From positions 51,436,275-51,500,274 of the forward strand of contig NC_089979.1 of the NCBI RefSeq assembly GCF_036417845.1: a stretch of 64,000 bases of DNA, in the 5' to 3' direction. This document shows positions 50,331-62,400 of the stretch, piece after piece. The notes beneath the pieces were generated by a model. That model saw only the letters and a list, made by a program, of their open reading frames with translations. It was not told the origin of the DNA and did not search any database. Position 1 is the first letter of the stretch. Each line of letters begins with the position of its first letter. This DNA is from Apteryx mantelli (taxonomy: Eukaryota; Chordata; Aves; Apterygiformes; Apterygidae). The translations under genes and the position numbers were made by a program.

Positions 50331-52421
50331 TCCTGTGTGAGAAAGCGGCTTCCTGACAGGTGATAAAATCCAAACGGACTGCTTTCATTCCTTCCAGCGT
50401 GTTAACACTTTAATTAAATGCTACTCTTTAGTGAAGCACCTCGATTAAATATGTTTTCCTGTACGTAAGGTATACCTCTTAACTAAATACCTAGCCGCAT
50501 CGTTAGCCTATGGACAGGAGAATAGTTTTAGCTGAGACATTTCATACAGGAAATGAACATGTTTGTAACAATCTCTTATAGTGCTTTCCAGAAAAAAATA
50601 AAGAAAGAAACTCTGAGGGAAAAAAAAGGAACTAACTGCTTCACAGCCTTATGGTAATTTGTTTATGCTTCACTTCATAATTGCTAAAATGCAGATATTA
50701 TTGATAGCGCAGTTCAAGCATTTAACTGCGTTTTAGCAGCTATGGTTATAAAATAGAGAACTTATTTTTACACTTAAAATGCTCCTTATTTCAGGAATAT
50801 GTTTACTAACAAAGCATTATTAAAGTTAAAATCTGGATTGCTTCTCAATATTCATGTTTATTTCTTATTTGCATTTTAGTTTGGAGAATAAACTAGTCAA
50901 GTTTGTTTGCTTGATGCACTAAGTGTAATGCACTTTTTCACTAGTTACAAAACCCCCAGTATGATTGAGAAATTCTGAGAGATCATCACCAATTATGTAT
51001 TTGCTTATTGACCATTAGGCTTGGAAGGGAAGTAAAGGAAACAAAAATACTCAGAGGGAAAAAAAAACACATCATGCAGATCATATGATTGAAAGTTTTC
51101 AGATTAGACTGGAGTCACACAAATTTAGTAGAGGAAAAATACAAATGTTAAGTACCTCTTATTAACACAGTATCTTGCAAACAACCGCTTGCTGACTTGT
51201 GATCCACTTGGACCAAGTTCAGTAATTTCACATTAAACTAGAGAAACCTGAAGTCAGGACAAGGAACTGTAAACAAGCTATTTGTTCTGCCAAACCCTTC
51301 TGCCTGATCAAATAATTAGATGTTGACTAGAGATGACCATTACTTCTAGAGTGTTCAGAGTACTTTCAAGTTTATAATTTTCTAGAAAATAAAAACCTCA
51401 TTGAACATTAGCCAAAAAGTTTAGTTAATTCAAGTTAACTCAAAATTTAAGATGTGCTACTAGTGCTTAACTTTCTGCTATTTCCCTACAGGACAGTATT
51501 TCCTCTTTCAAGTACTGAAATTGGAATATACACATGGTAGAAAATTGAGGTGAGGGGAAAAACAGCAATTGAGTACGTAACATTCAACTTTGTGACAGTC
51601 TTAGAATGGGCCATTAGAACAGTCATAACCTCAGAAAAGTTAATGAAACCAATGGCTAGGATTTTGGCCATGAAAATCTAGATTTACTTTTAAGAGATTC
51701 AACTTGCCTAAAAATAATCCTGAAACATTTTACTTCACAAGAGTTGAGGAAAATGCTCATTTTAGCAGCTTCTTTCTTTTTTCCCCAATTGCTCTACAAA
51801 GCAACTGTTTCAGGCAGTCATTAGGAAAATTCTCATGTCTCTAAAAGACTTAAGTTCCTTTACTTAGGAGAGTAACAACATGGGGCAACATGACTGTCTA
51901 ATTCAAAAAACGGAACAGTATCCAGGTCCCAGAGATGAGACAGGCACAAAAGTCAAGGTTATTAGAGTAGCCATCAAAATAGTTGATCATTTTTATGTTA
52001 TAATGAACTACTGCAGTCACACCCTAACACCACTTCATTGTATTGAGGATTAATGCTGACCAAGGTACTGCTTTTACAAAGAACCACACAAAAAAATACC
52101 ACCACAAGATCTTAAGTTTTTACTTTGCCATCAGTTTTCCAATAGAAAAATCACTTTCACAGCACACTGTGAGAATGTCACACCTAGCAACACTATATTC
52201 TGCTTGATAAAGAGCATCATCAGAAAGATCAAGAAGTTAAAAAGAAGATGGTCAGAATTTAATTCCAAACCATCGCGCTACATTAGTTTATCTTTAAACG
52301 TGTTGGAGAGAAACTCTGCTAGATTTTTAGAGCTTGCTAAAATTACTAAAGTGTTACACAAACATTCAGAAAGAAACACTGACACTGAGAATAAAAGTAT
52401 TAAAGAGAAACACTTTTGAGC
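50331..52421. other. Intergenic DNA between RMC1 and RIOK3
   Basis: AT-rich sequence without recognised genes or transposons, between the RMC1 promoter and the probable 3' end of RIOK3. A second minus-strand AATAAA (TTTATT at 50867-50872) could serve a longer RIOK3 3' UTR. A 71-codon plus-strand Lys-rich frame at 52204-52419 has no recognised relatives. Confidence 0.6.
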
Positions 52422-52427
52422 TTTATT
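52422..52427 (-). terminator. RIOK3: Probable RIOK3 polyadenylation signal
   Basis: TTTATT on +, hence AATAAA on the - strand, about 930 bases past the RIOK3 stop codon. Other A/T-rich hexamers occur further on, so this end is tentative. Confidence 0.5.
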
Positions 52428-53355
52428 TGCACACCTTGTATGCAAAAAGCTTCTTTTAAAAATAATTCTGATCAGATGTGGTTCTTATAGTCTATGATTA
52501 CTGTCCAGGTGAATGAGAATGATGCTCTACTCAGAATTCCAGTGTAGGCTACAAAATTAATACAGAGAATCACTTTTGGCTTGCACTAAGTCCTTGGAAA
52601 GACCTCTATGTTAAGAATGAAGCTAACTGAACTTGCTCTTTGCTATGCAGCCAGGTCATAGCCCTCAGGATTTCCTGGTATTTCACCAAAGAAGTCCTCT
52701 GCTGGTTGGTTTCAAATCTCTGTTTCTCATGGAATACCCAATTACATTCACAGAGGTAGTTTGTGCCACACTCCCATTTACTTTAAGTGAAAAAGTCTAG
52801 ATTTTTGCATATATAAAGATATTGTTTTGTTAAATTAATATTTGCATCATATGATTGCAGCCCATACTTTGACTTTTTGTTTTGCTCTCGGGGAGAAGGG
52901 CAAAAGGCTCTACTGACATTGTGCCTATACACAATTTTTAACTAGCTTTTCAAGTAGCAATAGGAAAGAGAAGAGGGACTCTTCTAGGATGCTTTCCCAT
53001 AAATACTTTAGACAATCTAGAATTTTTTTTTTTTTTTTTAAACTAAAACATATAAGCTCTGAATCATGCAAAATATGACCACCTCAGCTACATTAGTCTA
53101 ATGTAGCTGGACAGTTGGTGAAGGTGTCAGAACATCCAAAGAGGCAGTGACATTCCATTCTCACAGTGCCAGCCTCCCTTGGGGGCTAAGTTAAAAACAC
53201 ACTGACGCATCACCATATGCTTGCTGTGTTTTCCATTTTGGTATTTGAAATCAACCACTCTCTTGACTGTGGTAGCTGACGTTTACCACTGCACCAACAT
53301 AGTTAGAAGCAGCAAGTTTGTGTTTCTTTCTTCTTCAGCAGCTTTACACTCAGTG
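52428..53355 (-). other. RIOK3: RIOK3 3' UTR
   Basis: Inferred 3' UTR between the stop codon and the first good AATAAA. Contains a T run on + (53023-53039) and a near-perfect palindrome at 53085-53109. Confidence 0.55.
53085..53109. repeat. Inverted repeat, 12-bp arms with 1-base centre
   Basis: CAGCTACATTAG and its exact complement around a single T, inside the inferred RIOK3 3' UTR. In RNA it would give a stem of about 11 pairs. Confidence 0.8.
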
Positions 53356-53457
53356 CTATTCATCATATATAGGCGGGTCTCCATCACTTGGAAATGCAGA
53401 CACTTTCTTTCCATGTTTCTGCACGTGATCTTCATTCACCTTCTCCAAAGCTTCAAT
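53356..53457 (-). CDS. RIOK3: RIOK3 exon 13: C terminus and stop
   Basis: 102 bases, [19 protein letters not shown] then [10 protein letters not shown] and TAG (53358-53356). Acceptor TTTCTAG. Confidence 0.95.
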   Translation of the reverse strand: MEALEKVNEDHVQKHGKKVSAFPSDGDPPIYDE

Positions 53458-56400
53458 CTAGAAATACAAAAATAAACCCATTCTGAAATCATAAAACCAT
53501 GCCTGCACTGGGATCTTTCCAAATACTGTTGGAAGGTAGACTTAGGTGACTGATCAGGCTTATACAATATTTCTATTTCAATGATTCAGTCAAATGTATG
53601 ATGCAATATTCTTTGCAAGTACAGCTTGAAACATCTGTTTTCCATGGTTTAGTAGAACCAACAGCACTCCTTTTACAGCTTTATGCTATATAACTTAAAA
53701 TGCATGTGTTACAGGGAAGACAGGATGTTCCTTGTATCTTCAACTATCTTCCCCAATGTGCAAAAGAATCCCTTTCTCCAACTCTGAACACCTCTGCTGT
53801 AATTCAGGCCATCCATCAGTACTGGAGAAATTCCAAGTAATATTAAGATTACAAACCCACTGCCATCATTATCAACGGTGAAAGCAGAACACAGTTACAT
53901 TTAAGTGTTTTGCACAGTGAAAGTATTACAATTTCATAGCTTATTCTGATCTTCAGATTGTTATGTTTGGATTACTTCCTCTTACACTCCAAGGGAGATA
54001 AGTTTAAGTTACTAGAGACTAAAGTGTAAGTTCAAAGTTCAGGGGTGGGCTACTCAAATTCATGCATATAAACAGCTATGCAAGACTTTTAATTAAAAAA
54101 AAAAAAGTCATGAACAAACTGGAAGATTAAAAAAAAAGGACTACCCCAAATTCACAACACAGATAAGCACTTTTTTTGCTTGATAAATTGATCTATACAC
54201 ACTTTGGAACAGTCTTAAAGATTAAAAAAAAACAAAAACACACACACCTTCATGGCTACTTTACATGGTGTTCCATTTCCCTCCTTCTCATTTTGAGAAC
54301 TTTTGAATAACTCTAAATACTCATCTACTACATGCAGGACCAGCATCGACTTGCACTGCTTTAATAAGACAGGTTAGAATTGCCCTGCAACCCTTATTTT
54401 AAATAGTAAATGCAAAATTTTTGATGGCTTATTTTTAGTGTCTGATATATCAGGATTCATGCCTGGAGGAGTTACAGCCAAAACTTGAAAATAAAAAGTA
54501 AAAAAAGACCAGAGATTCCTAGTCCATATTTAGGTGAGTATGAATTTAGGTGTATCATTTTAGGCTTAGAACATGCAAAACGTTAGCCTACAACTTTAAA
54601 TTTATTAAATTAAAACATGTAAAACATTTAACTGATTAAAAATAAGCAGGAAAATTAATAGATTTGTTTTTAAACAGCTTTCCTTTCTCTGCACACCACC
54701 TTTAATATTTGTAAGGCAAGACAATAAAGGTAGCTTTTAGCTTTTAACTAAAATAGCCTACCAGATTATCCAGAACACTGAAAGGAGCAACTATATGCAA
54801 CATAGAGCCTTTTAGACTTGGGACCACAGAGAGTAGGAGCAGGCTGGGAAGGTCTGTCAGTTTTAGTTTCTGAAAATGTTTGTTTCAGGTTGAAACAATC
54901 AAGTTTTGAAAAAGAGATGCAGAATGGTTGCTGAAATTATACACACTAATCATGCTAACTAAATTTGGAAGTTAAAGAATTACAATAGCTGATAGCTAAC
55001 CAAATTGAAGTGTTAAACACAAAGAAAGTTATACCTCTGCTTGGAAGTCTACTTCATTGTCAGCTGCAATATTTAAATCTGAGACAGCATTGAAGAGTTC
55101 ACGCTCATTAAGTGCTTCTGTCACACCTCCCTTCTGGAAGAACTATTCAATATAAAAAGCATACATTAAACAGTGTCTTTACTACATGATACATAGCTTT
55201 TCTTTTCCTTCCACAAATTACAATCATTAATTTTTAGTCTGTCATTTTCACATTTGTTGATCTACAGACAAGATAAAATTTGAAAGAAGTTTTCAATTTT
55301 AGTAGTATCATTTTATTCACCTATAGTTTATTCCCCTTAGAGGGACACCATTCAATATTGACAAATTTCCAAGACTGACCTCATACATAGGTGGTGATGA
55401 TCATTTTAAAAATAAAAAGTTAAATTGGTTGATTTTTATTAGCTTTGAACTGAACTGATGCTGTTTTCCTTGAAAAACATTCAGCGTAAGAGCAGACTGT
55501 CAGATGAAGATGTCCTACCTGTGAAACATTCCTACAGTCTCTGAACAAAAACTCAAGCCCATGAGGGTGGGTTGGCTCCACAGACTGACTGACATCAATA
55601 AGCCACACCTATAGTCAGGGAGAGATAACAACTCACTTTTATTAGCATTTCACATTAGATAGAACCTTTGCTTCCCACATGAAGAATATACTACCTTTCC
55701 GTCATGCCAAAGCATATTGTATTCACTCAGATCAGCATGGACCAGACTGCACTCTTTATACAACCGTTGCATCATCTGCAAGGAACCAAATCAATGGAAA
55801 AAACAGGCATATTCCAGTCAACATTGTTTGCATGACCATAACAAAACAAATCATTTCTTCCTTCCCCCACACATACTTTATATCATTTTTTCAAGCCTAC
55901 AGTAGTTTCATACAGGCAATTGCAGTTTTAGTAAACTACCTGCAGACTTCAGCTTTTAATCACTAAACTTAGTCTCGGTAAGTCAGAAGAATCATTCTGG
56001 TAAACTCATGTCATCTCTCCCAATAAGTGCAAGTGCATTCAACAGACAGAAGTTTTCTAAACATACCTATCATTCTCATCCCTATCACAGAGGAAATAAG
56101 TGTCACATTCCTCCCATCCCCATGCATACTTTCTTGTTTATTCTAAGTCACTCTTTAAAGAGCAGTAAAATAATCCTTTGGACTCTGTACCTTGAAAGTG
56201 TTGCAAGCATCCTGAAAAGTACATAGATGCCAATTTGTCCTTTAAGTTATTTCCCTAAAAGAAAATACAAGCCAGAACTGGGAGAAAAATTAGCAGTCTT
56301 ACATTAAGAATCTGATAGTAGGCCTTTTTCATATCTTCACTACTAAGTTTTACATCCTTTAGTTTAGGAGCTGGGACTTGATCCTGGCCAATGAAAGACA

Positions 56401-59400
56401 TAACCAAGACATGTTTCTTAAGGATAACCACTTGAGGACAAGGAATTCCTGCATTTTGCATTCTGTGGAACAGAAAATAGACATTGATTAAAATATGTTA
56501 TTTTTATATACACACACATATATATAAAAATTCTAGTTCTTGCTTGCTCCTTTGCAGTCTTAAGAGCTAGAGAGCTGTGTTTGAGCAAGTTGATCCAGAG
56601 TCAAAAGATCTATTCAGTATTTCACATGGGATAATTTGGATCTTAAAGTGGTCATAACAAAAACTCACTGAAAACTAACTGCTTTTAGAACTAGAACCTG
56701 ATAATATCAAGGACTTATGAGTTCTGTTACCAAATCTTTGAAGTTGCTGATAATTCATTAAACCATCAGAAACTAGAAGCTTGTTCAATCTATGCCAGGT
56801 TTTAGGTTTATTTAACCTAAAATCAAATGTAGACTTCTACCCAGTCCTAGTGTAACTTCCTTAAACAGGGAATAGGAAACTGGTAGTGTTTGATAACTAT
56901 ATGTTTTTGTACCTTGTCAAGTTATGCATTTCTTTCTCAGCCCACATACGAATAATCTTGCGTGGATTCAATTTACTGAAGCGGTCTTTAAATCTGTAGT
57001 CATCTTTAATATATTTGTCACGGTTCTTGAATTCATTAAGAGTTGTTTTAAACACTTTGATGGCACATTCTGGAGGTATAACTTTATCATCTTCATTTGT
57101 ACTTCTGGTGGAAAAAGTCAAAACATATAACAAAGTTAACTATTCACTCGCATCCTTACAAGCAAACACAGGGTTTTGCTTTAATGTTGTAAGATGCAGT
57201 AATTTTTAAGCATAAGAGAAGATCTGTTCTTTTTTAATCAAGTTTGAAAGCCACTTCAAGTTAAATCTGCAAGGATTGTATGATTAAGTTTAAATCTTGA
57301 ATGTTTGGTTTTTGGAATTTCGATTATATGCTGCTTATCAAATAGATTCCACTTCCTAATACGTTAATAACGTCAATAATTTAGTTAGGAATCACAACTA
57401 ACAGCAGCTCTCTGGATGGATATAATTATTTCAGATACATTACAAATTAAGTTAATTCTTCATTAGAACTATAACCCTAGGCGCACTGTTCTTTGGTAAG
57501 CATCACAAAAGATGTTGCCAGTTGAATAATAACAAGCAAGGGAATCCGCCTGAATATCATTCAAATAAGGTGAGAAGAATATGGATCTTCTTCCTACTAT
57601 TCATTTCTCCCTCTCACATTTGTAAACAGATTATCTGTATTGGATTTAATTAGTCCTTACTTAACATACTTTAAATAAGGGTGTTAATTGCAATTTCAGT
57701 ACAGAGTCTGGAGTCTTACACAACTTCTAAAGTGAACAGCATCCCAATGCTATTCTCAAGTTATCCTAAAAGTAAAAAAGAACACCTCCACTAAACTGCA
57801 CAAGGTGGGAGCCGATAACACAGTGATCTGTACGGAAAGACATCTTCAGGTGGCCAGAGATCATCATGACAGCTCCCTAGCCTGAGGCAGGTCAGTGGAA
57901 ACAGTTCCCAGAACCTCAGAGACTTATTTGTGTGTATAAAAAGGTTTTCTACAGAAGTTACAGTGGATTTGTCCCTGTTCATTAAATAGCCTCCAGGGAA
58001 GAAAGTAGGGATTGTTTGCTTTAAAGCTGGTAAAGTTGGTTTTCACAATATATGTTATCATCTGCATATACGTTAATACAAATGTCAAATCTTGGGAAAG
58101 ATTAAAAAGGCAGAATGTTTGAAGTATTTCTGTGGTTTCCCCTTTTTATACCATCTCTGACAGTTAAGACTGGTGTCAATAACAAATAATGTACGTACTT
58201 TCCTCCATACGCATGGAAAACAACAGATTCTTTTCCTGTGCTGATACAGCCAGTAATGGTCTCTAGCATCCCAGCATTGACCATCTTGTACAGAAGTAAA
58301 CGTGTCTTAGGATCCACTGCTTTCTCCTACAAGCGTGAAATGAATACTCAATTCACTAAGGTCATTAAGTTAAAGCAAAAGGATTGTTTCAGAGTGTTTA
58401 TATGCTGCAGATGTCTAACTGCATGGAAAGAATAACATTAGTTAATATGAAAAACTCAAATGAAGCAAAACTAAACTATTCTAGCGCTGTCATCTTTACT
58501 CCTTAAGATTTAATACTCTCAAGTAGATTGTAAGCTGTGCAGCACAGTGTATTTTACCAATTCTGCATACAGTATAAACATTGTCATTGCTTAAGAGCAC
58601 TTCATAGAGGTTTTTCAGTCTTAAAAACAGTGAATCATAATATCCTAAGTATTATATTCATTTTACAGCAGTAACAGCAAGATAAAACAAAACACCCAAG
58701 TTTAAAAGAGTCCACAGCAGGAATTACCAGAGGCCCTACTCGAGACTGGGCCTACAAAGCATAACAACTGACTTTGTAAATTATTAAATTGTGGAGCTTA
58801 ACTGGTCATTTCATCTTCCTGACAGGATTACCAGAACAGTCTTCGTTGTTACACAAAATAAAGGATATAAAAACAATTAAAAACATACGGCAGTGGAGTG
58901 CTCCTTCTTTTCATGGAGCCTTGCACTTCGACGTTCCTCAGAGTAGGCATGTTGCTTTAAGGCATTGAAGACTTGATTGGACAGCTTTAAGTCCATCCCA
59001 ATTCCATCCCCAACTTGGAATTCAGGTGCAAACTACAAGCAGATATAATAGGATTTTAAGCATTATTACCAGCAGACACCTTCCCCTCCCAGCCCCCCCC
59101 CCCCCAAAAAAACCCCAACAACTCATAAGTAGAAATTTCTTGCTCCAATCTGCAAAAACCTAAGGTAAATTAGGACCTAAGTGACAGTGTTCCACGAAGT
59201 GGGTTTCACAGAGGTTAAAAATACACTTCTCTAAATTCAGAAATCAAAGTTCTGCCTCAAATAAGCGATAAGAGATAACCCAACCTCCTGTAAAAATATT
59301 TTCAGGTGCTGTACCAATTAAATTAAGGCAAATTTAAAGGATGGGTAAACAGATTGAAAAGCTGTATATCAAAAGTAAGTCGCTTGAGTAAGCATGTGAA

Positions 59401-62400
59401 ATGAATTCAGAGTTTAGATTACATGATGGCTATGGTTTGCAAGAATAATCTTGATGTTTTACTTGCTCAAGTACCAAACTTGCTGAAAACTTTATTTTTT
59501 CAAAACAGTTTTGTGCAAATTCTTGAATCTTTTCATTAGCATACTTAATAACAACTAACAATTAACAACATATTAAAACAGAAAATGCACAACCCAAACT
59601 CCTACTTTGAATAACTAATCCAAGCATTACATTGGTTTCATGTCATGGAAAAAAAGTAAAAGAAAAAAAAAAGTAAAAAAAACCCCTACATAATAAACAG
59701 TAGCACAGACAAACACTAGTTTTTTTAGTTGAATTACAGCATTCCAAGCATTTTTGTAAAATATATTTTTATATACATAACACAGAATAAATTCTCTGAA
59801 GTTTTCACTTACATTTTCCATGCGAGCAGTGTTCTTTCTTCCACATACCACTTCATCATGCTTAGTAGTAATGTCTTTTCCCTTTCCTATGAAGCCCTTT
59901 TTTGGGGTAGTAGTAGGTTTATCTGCCAGTAGCGAAAAACTAAGTCAAACTTTACATTTAAGTAAATATAACTAATGTTCATAAAGGTTCCCTTATGCCC
60001 ACAGAAGTTGTACAGTTCTTATTTATTAAAAAGAATAAACTGTTTCAGTTGTGTGATCTTAACACAGTTATCTTCTCTTATCCTAAAGGTGACAACTTTT
60101 TTTGCTAAGCCATGACTACTTCTATGCCTTCTCTGGGGTGTCAGACACTTTTGGCACATTACAGATGTAATATTCTATATGATATGCAGATGCCCAATAC
60201 ATACTCTAGCTAGATGTAATGACAAATATCCGTATCCCACAATACAGTTCATATATGATAATAATTATTTCAGATTCATCCACTGAAGCCAGAATACTAA
60301 AAGAGAAAAATCTGAAGTTACCAGACTAACTTCCTGCACAGCACCTCACAATCAGATGACCTGTTTTCTTTACAGTCGGTCCCCTTACATTCAGGGAACC
60401 TAAGTATGGCATTTTTTTAGGTCTAAATATGTAACAGGAAATTTTTGTACTGTTTAGAATTACCACATACCTGCTCTATAAGGATCATGACGGGTATCTT
60501 GCCAATCAACCTCATCTTCTGAACTGTCACTGTCAAAGGGATGCACCTTCCGATAATTTTCAAAGGATATGGAAACTTGAGAAACAACAAACACGCATGT
60601 CTGTGGTTATCAGAGATTCACTACTTCCTCACATCTCTGTCAACTTAAACAGAATGCCATAAAATATCTCCAAAGCAAAGATATCACCTTTAATAAGAAT
60701 ACCTTTGCTATCTCCATTGAACTTCTTCTCTTCACGTCGAAGCTGTGCATCATATTCCCTGTCAAATTCCATCTGCAGCATCTGAGCTAGCATTAGGTCA
60801 CTAGACGTGTCAATATTTTCTCCTGTAATAAATGGTCCTTCAGCAACACTGTGTAACACAAAAAAAGGAATTAAAACAAGAACTTAGCTAAAAACAGTAA
60901 TCTAAACACAAACACCACTTTATATTATTTCATTACTTTATACACAAGATCTAATGTAGACCTGCACAGAAACTAATGGATCTAAACAGAAAAAAAGCTC
61001 TAAGGAGTAATAGAGCTCCATTTCTCTCTTTACCACTCCTTTACAGTGGAAATATTACCTCAATGCCTTTATTTATCATTCTGTAAGAAACATCAGGTTC
61101 TAGTTTTAAGATGCCATTCATGAAAAAGAAGGCTTACAGCTGAACTCAGTGTTGTATTGATCTGCTTCACAGAAAAGATCATTGGCAGAAGTCTTTGTAT
61201 GAATTTAGAAGTAGCAAGCTCTTGGGTTGTGTTTTGAGCCTCCAAATACTGAGAGGATACAAATGATAATGTGGATGAACAACAGAACAGGCAGTTTTCA
61301 AAACAACCTAGCACACTATTAACAAGAGTCTCTACAAAAGAAGAAAAACATTTTTGACAATGTTTCCCAAAATATAGCTTATGGATTCGCTTAAAGCACC
61401 CAAAACCCTGAAGAAAGCAGCAGGAAAGGAGTGGTGGCAGTAAAGAGTCCATAAGGAAGAATTTTAAGAGGATTTTTAACAGAATTTTAACATTTAACTA
61501 TATTGTTACACATGAAGTACACTGCAAGAAAGTCCACAAAAGACAGATGTTGACTTGACAACCATCAAGATCACTAATCCAAGATTTAAACTTACGCAAC
61601 CACTTCAGGAAAAGCAGCATTTTCTTCTTCCAGCTGCAACTCTTTTGCCAGCTGTTCACTCATTACATCAGCAAGGGAACACGATATTGATGTAGGCTTA
61701 GGTGCTCCCCAAGGACACTGTAAAAAAACATTTTCCTCAAGTTGGCAAGAGGATGTAGAGTCAACCCCCAATAATCCCCATAGTTAGATATCACTGGCTT
61801 TAAAGCAAGCTGATACAATCACACAAGATTTTGTCTTCTACAGACACTTAGGGAAATATGATTTTCTAAAGTACTGAAAAAGACTCAAGGAGTAATTTCA
61901 TAAACTCGGTAGAGAAAAGGGCGATTCAAAAGGTGCCCATGGTCAATTACTAATGGCAAAAAAAAAGGGGGGGGGGGAGCAAAAACCCATTGCAGTTTGT
62001 TGGTTTCGGTACGCTCTGAAGGCATGGGGGAAGCCTATGTACTGAACACCACAACAGTACCAGAAGTTAGCTTACACACCGTCCCTGTAAGACTTCTCTC
62101 GGGATAACACACTAGTACCTCACGCACAAGCCGCCTCCCCCGCTTCTAGAGCCCGAGAGGACAATCACCACAAGCACGCCTCCAAAGCGCAGCAACACGC
62201 ACACAGCTTCGGCTTGGGGAGACAGAGAAACCCGGCCGAGCTCCGGCTCGCGGCGCTGATAACCAGGCGCCCTCTGCTCCTCGGCGAGCGGCGCCTCGCT
62301 TATCGGGGGCCGGCAGCAGCTCCCACCGGGCAGATAGGGGCGCCCAGCCCGCCGCGCTCACCTTGCTCTGCCAGGCGGGGCCCGGCCCGGCCTCGGGGGG

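Noticed and set aside
52204-52419. Lys-rich 71-codon plus-strand frame near the RIOK3 3' end
   Set aside because: Its composition follows from A-rich sequence, and the strand is antisense to the RIOK3 3' region.
61093-61452. 119-codon frame on the RIOK3 strand in intron 2
   Set aside because: I considered an alternative exon, but found no convincing acceptor/donor pair that keeps phase, and the Cys/Phe/Leu-rich peptide resembles translated AT-rich intron.
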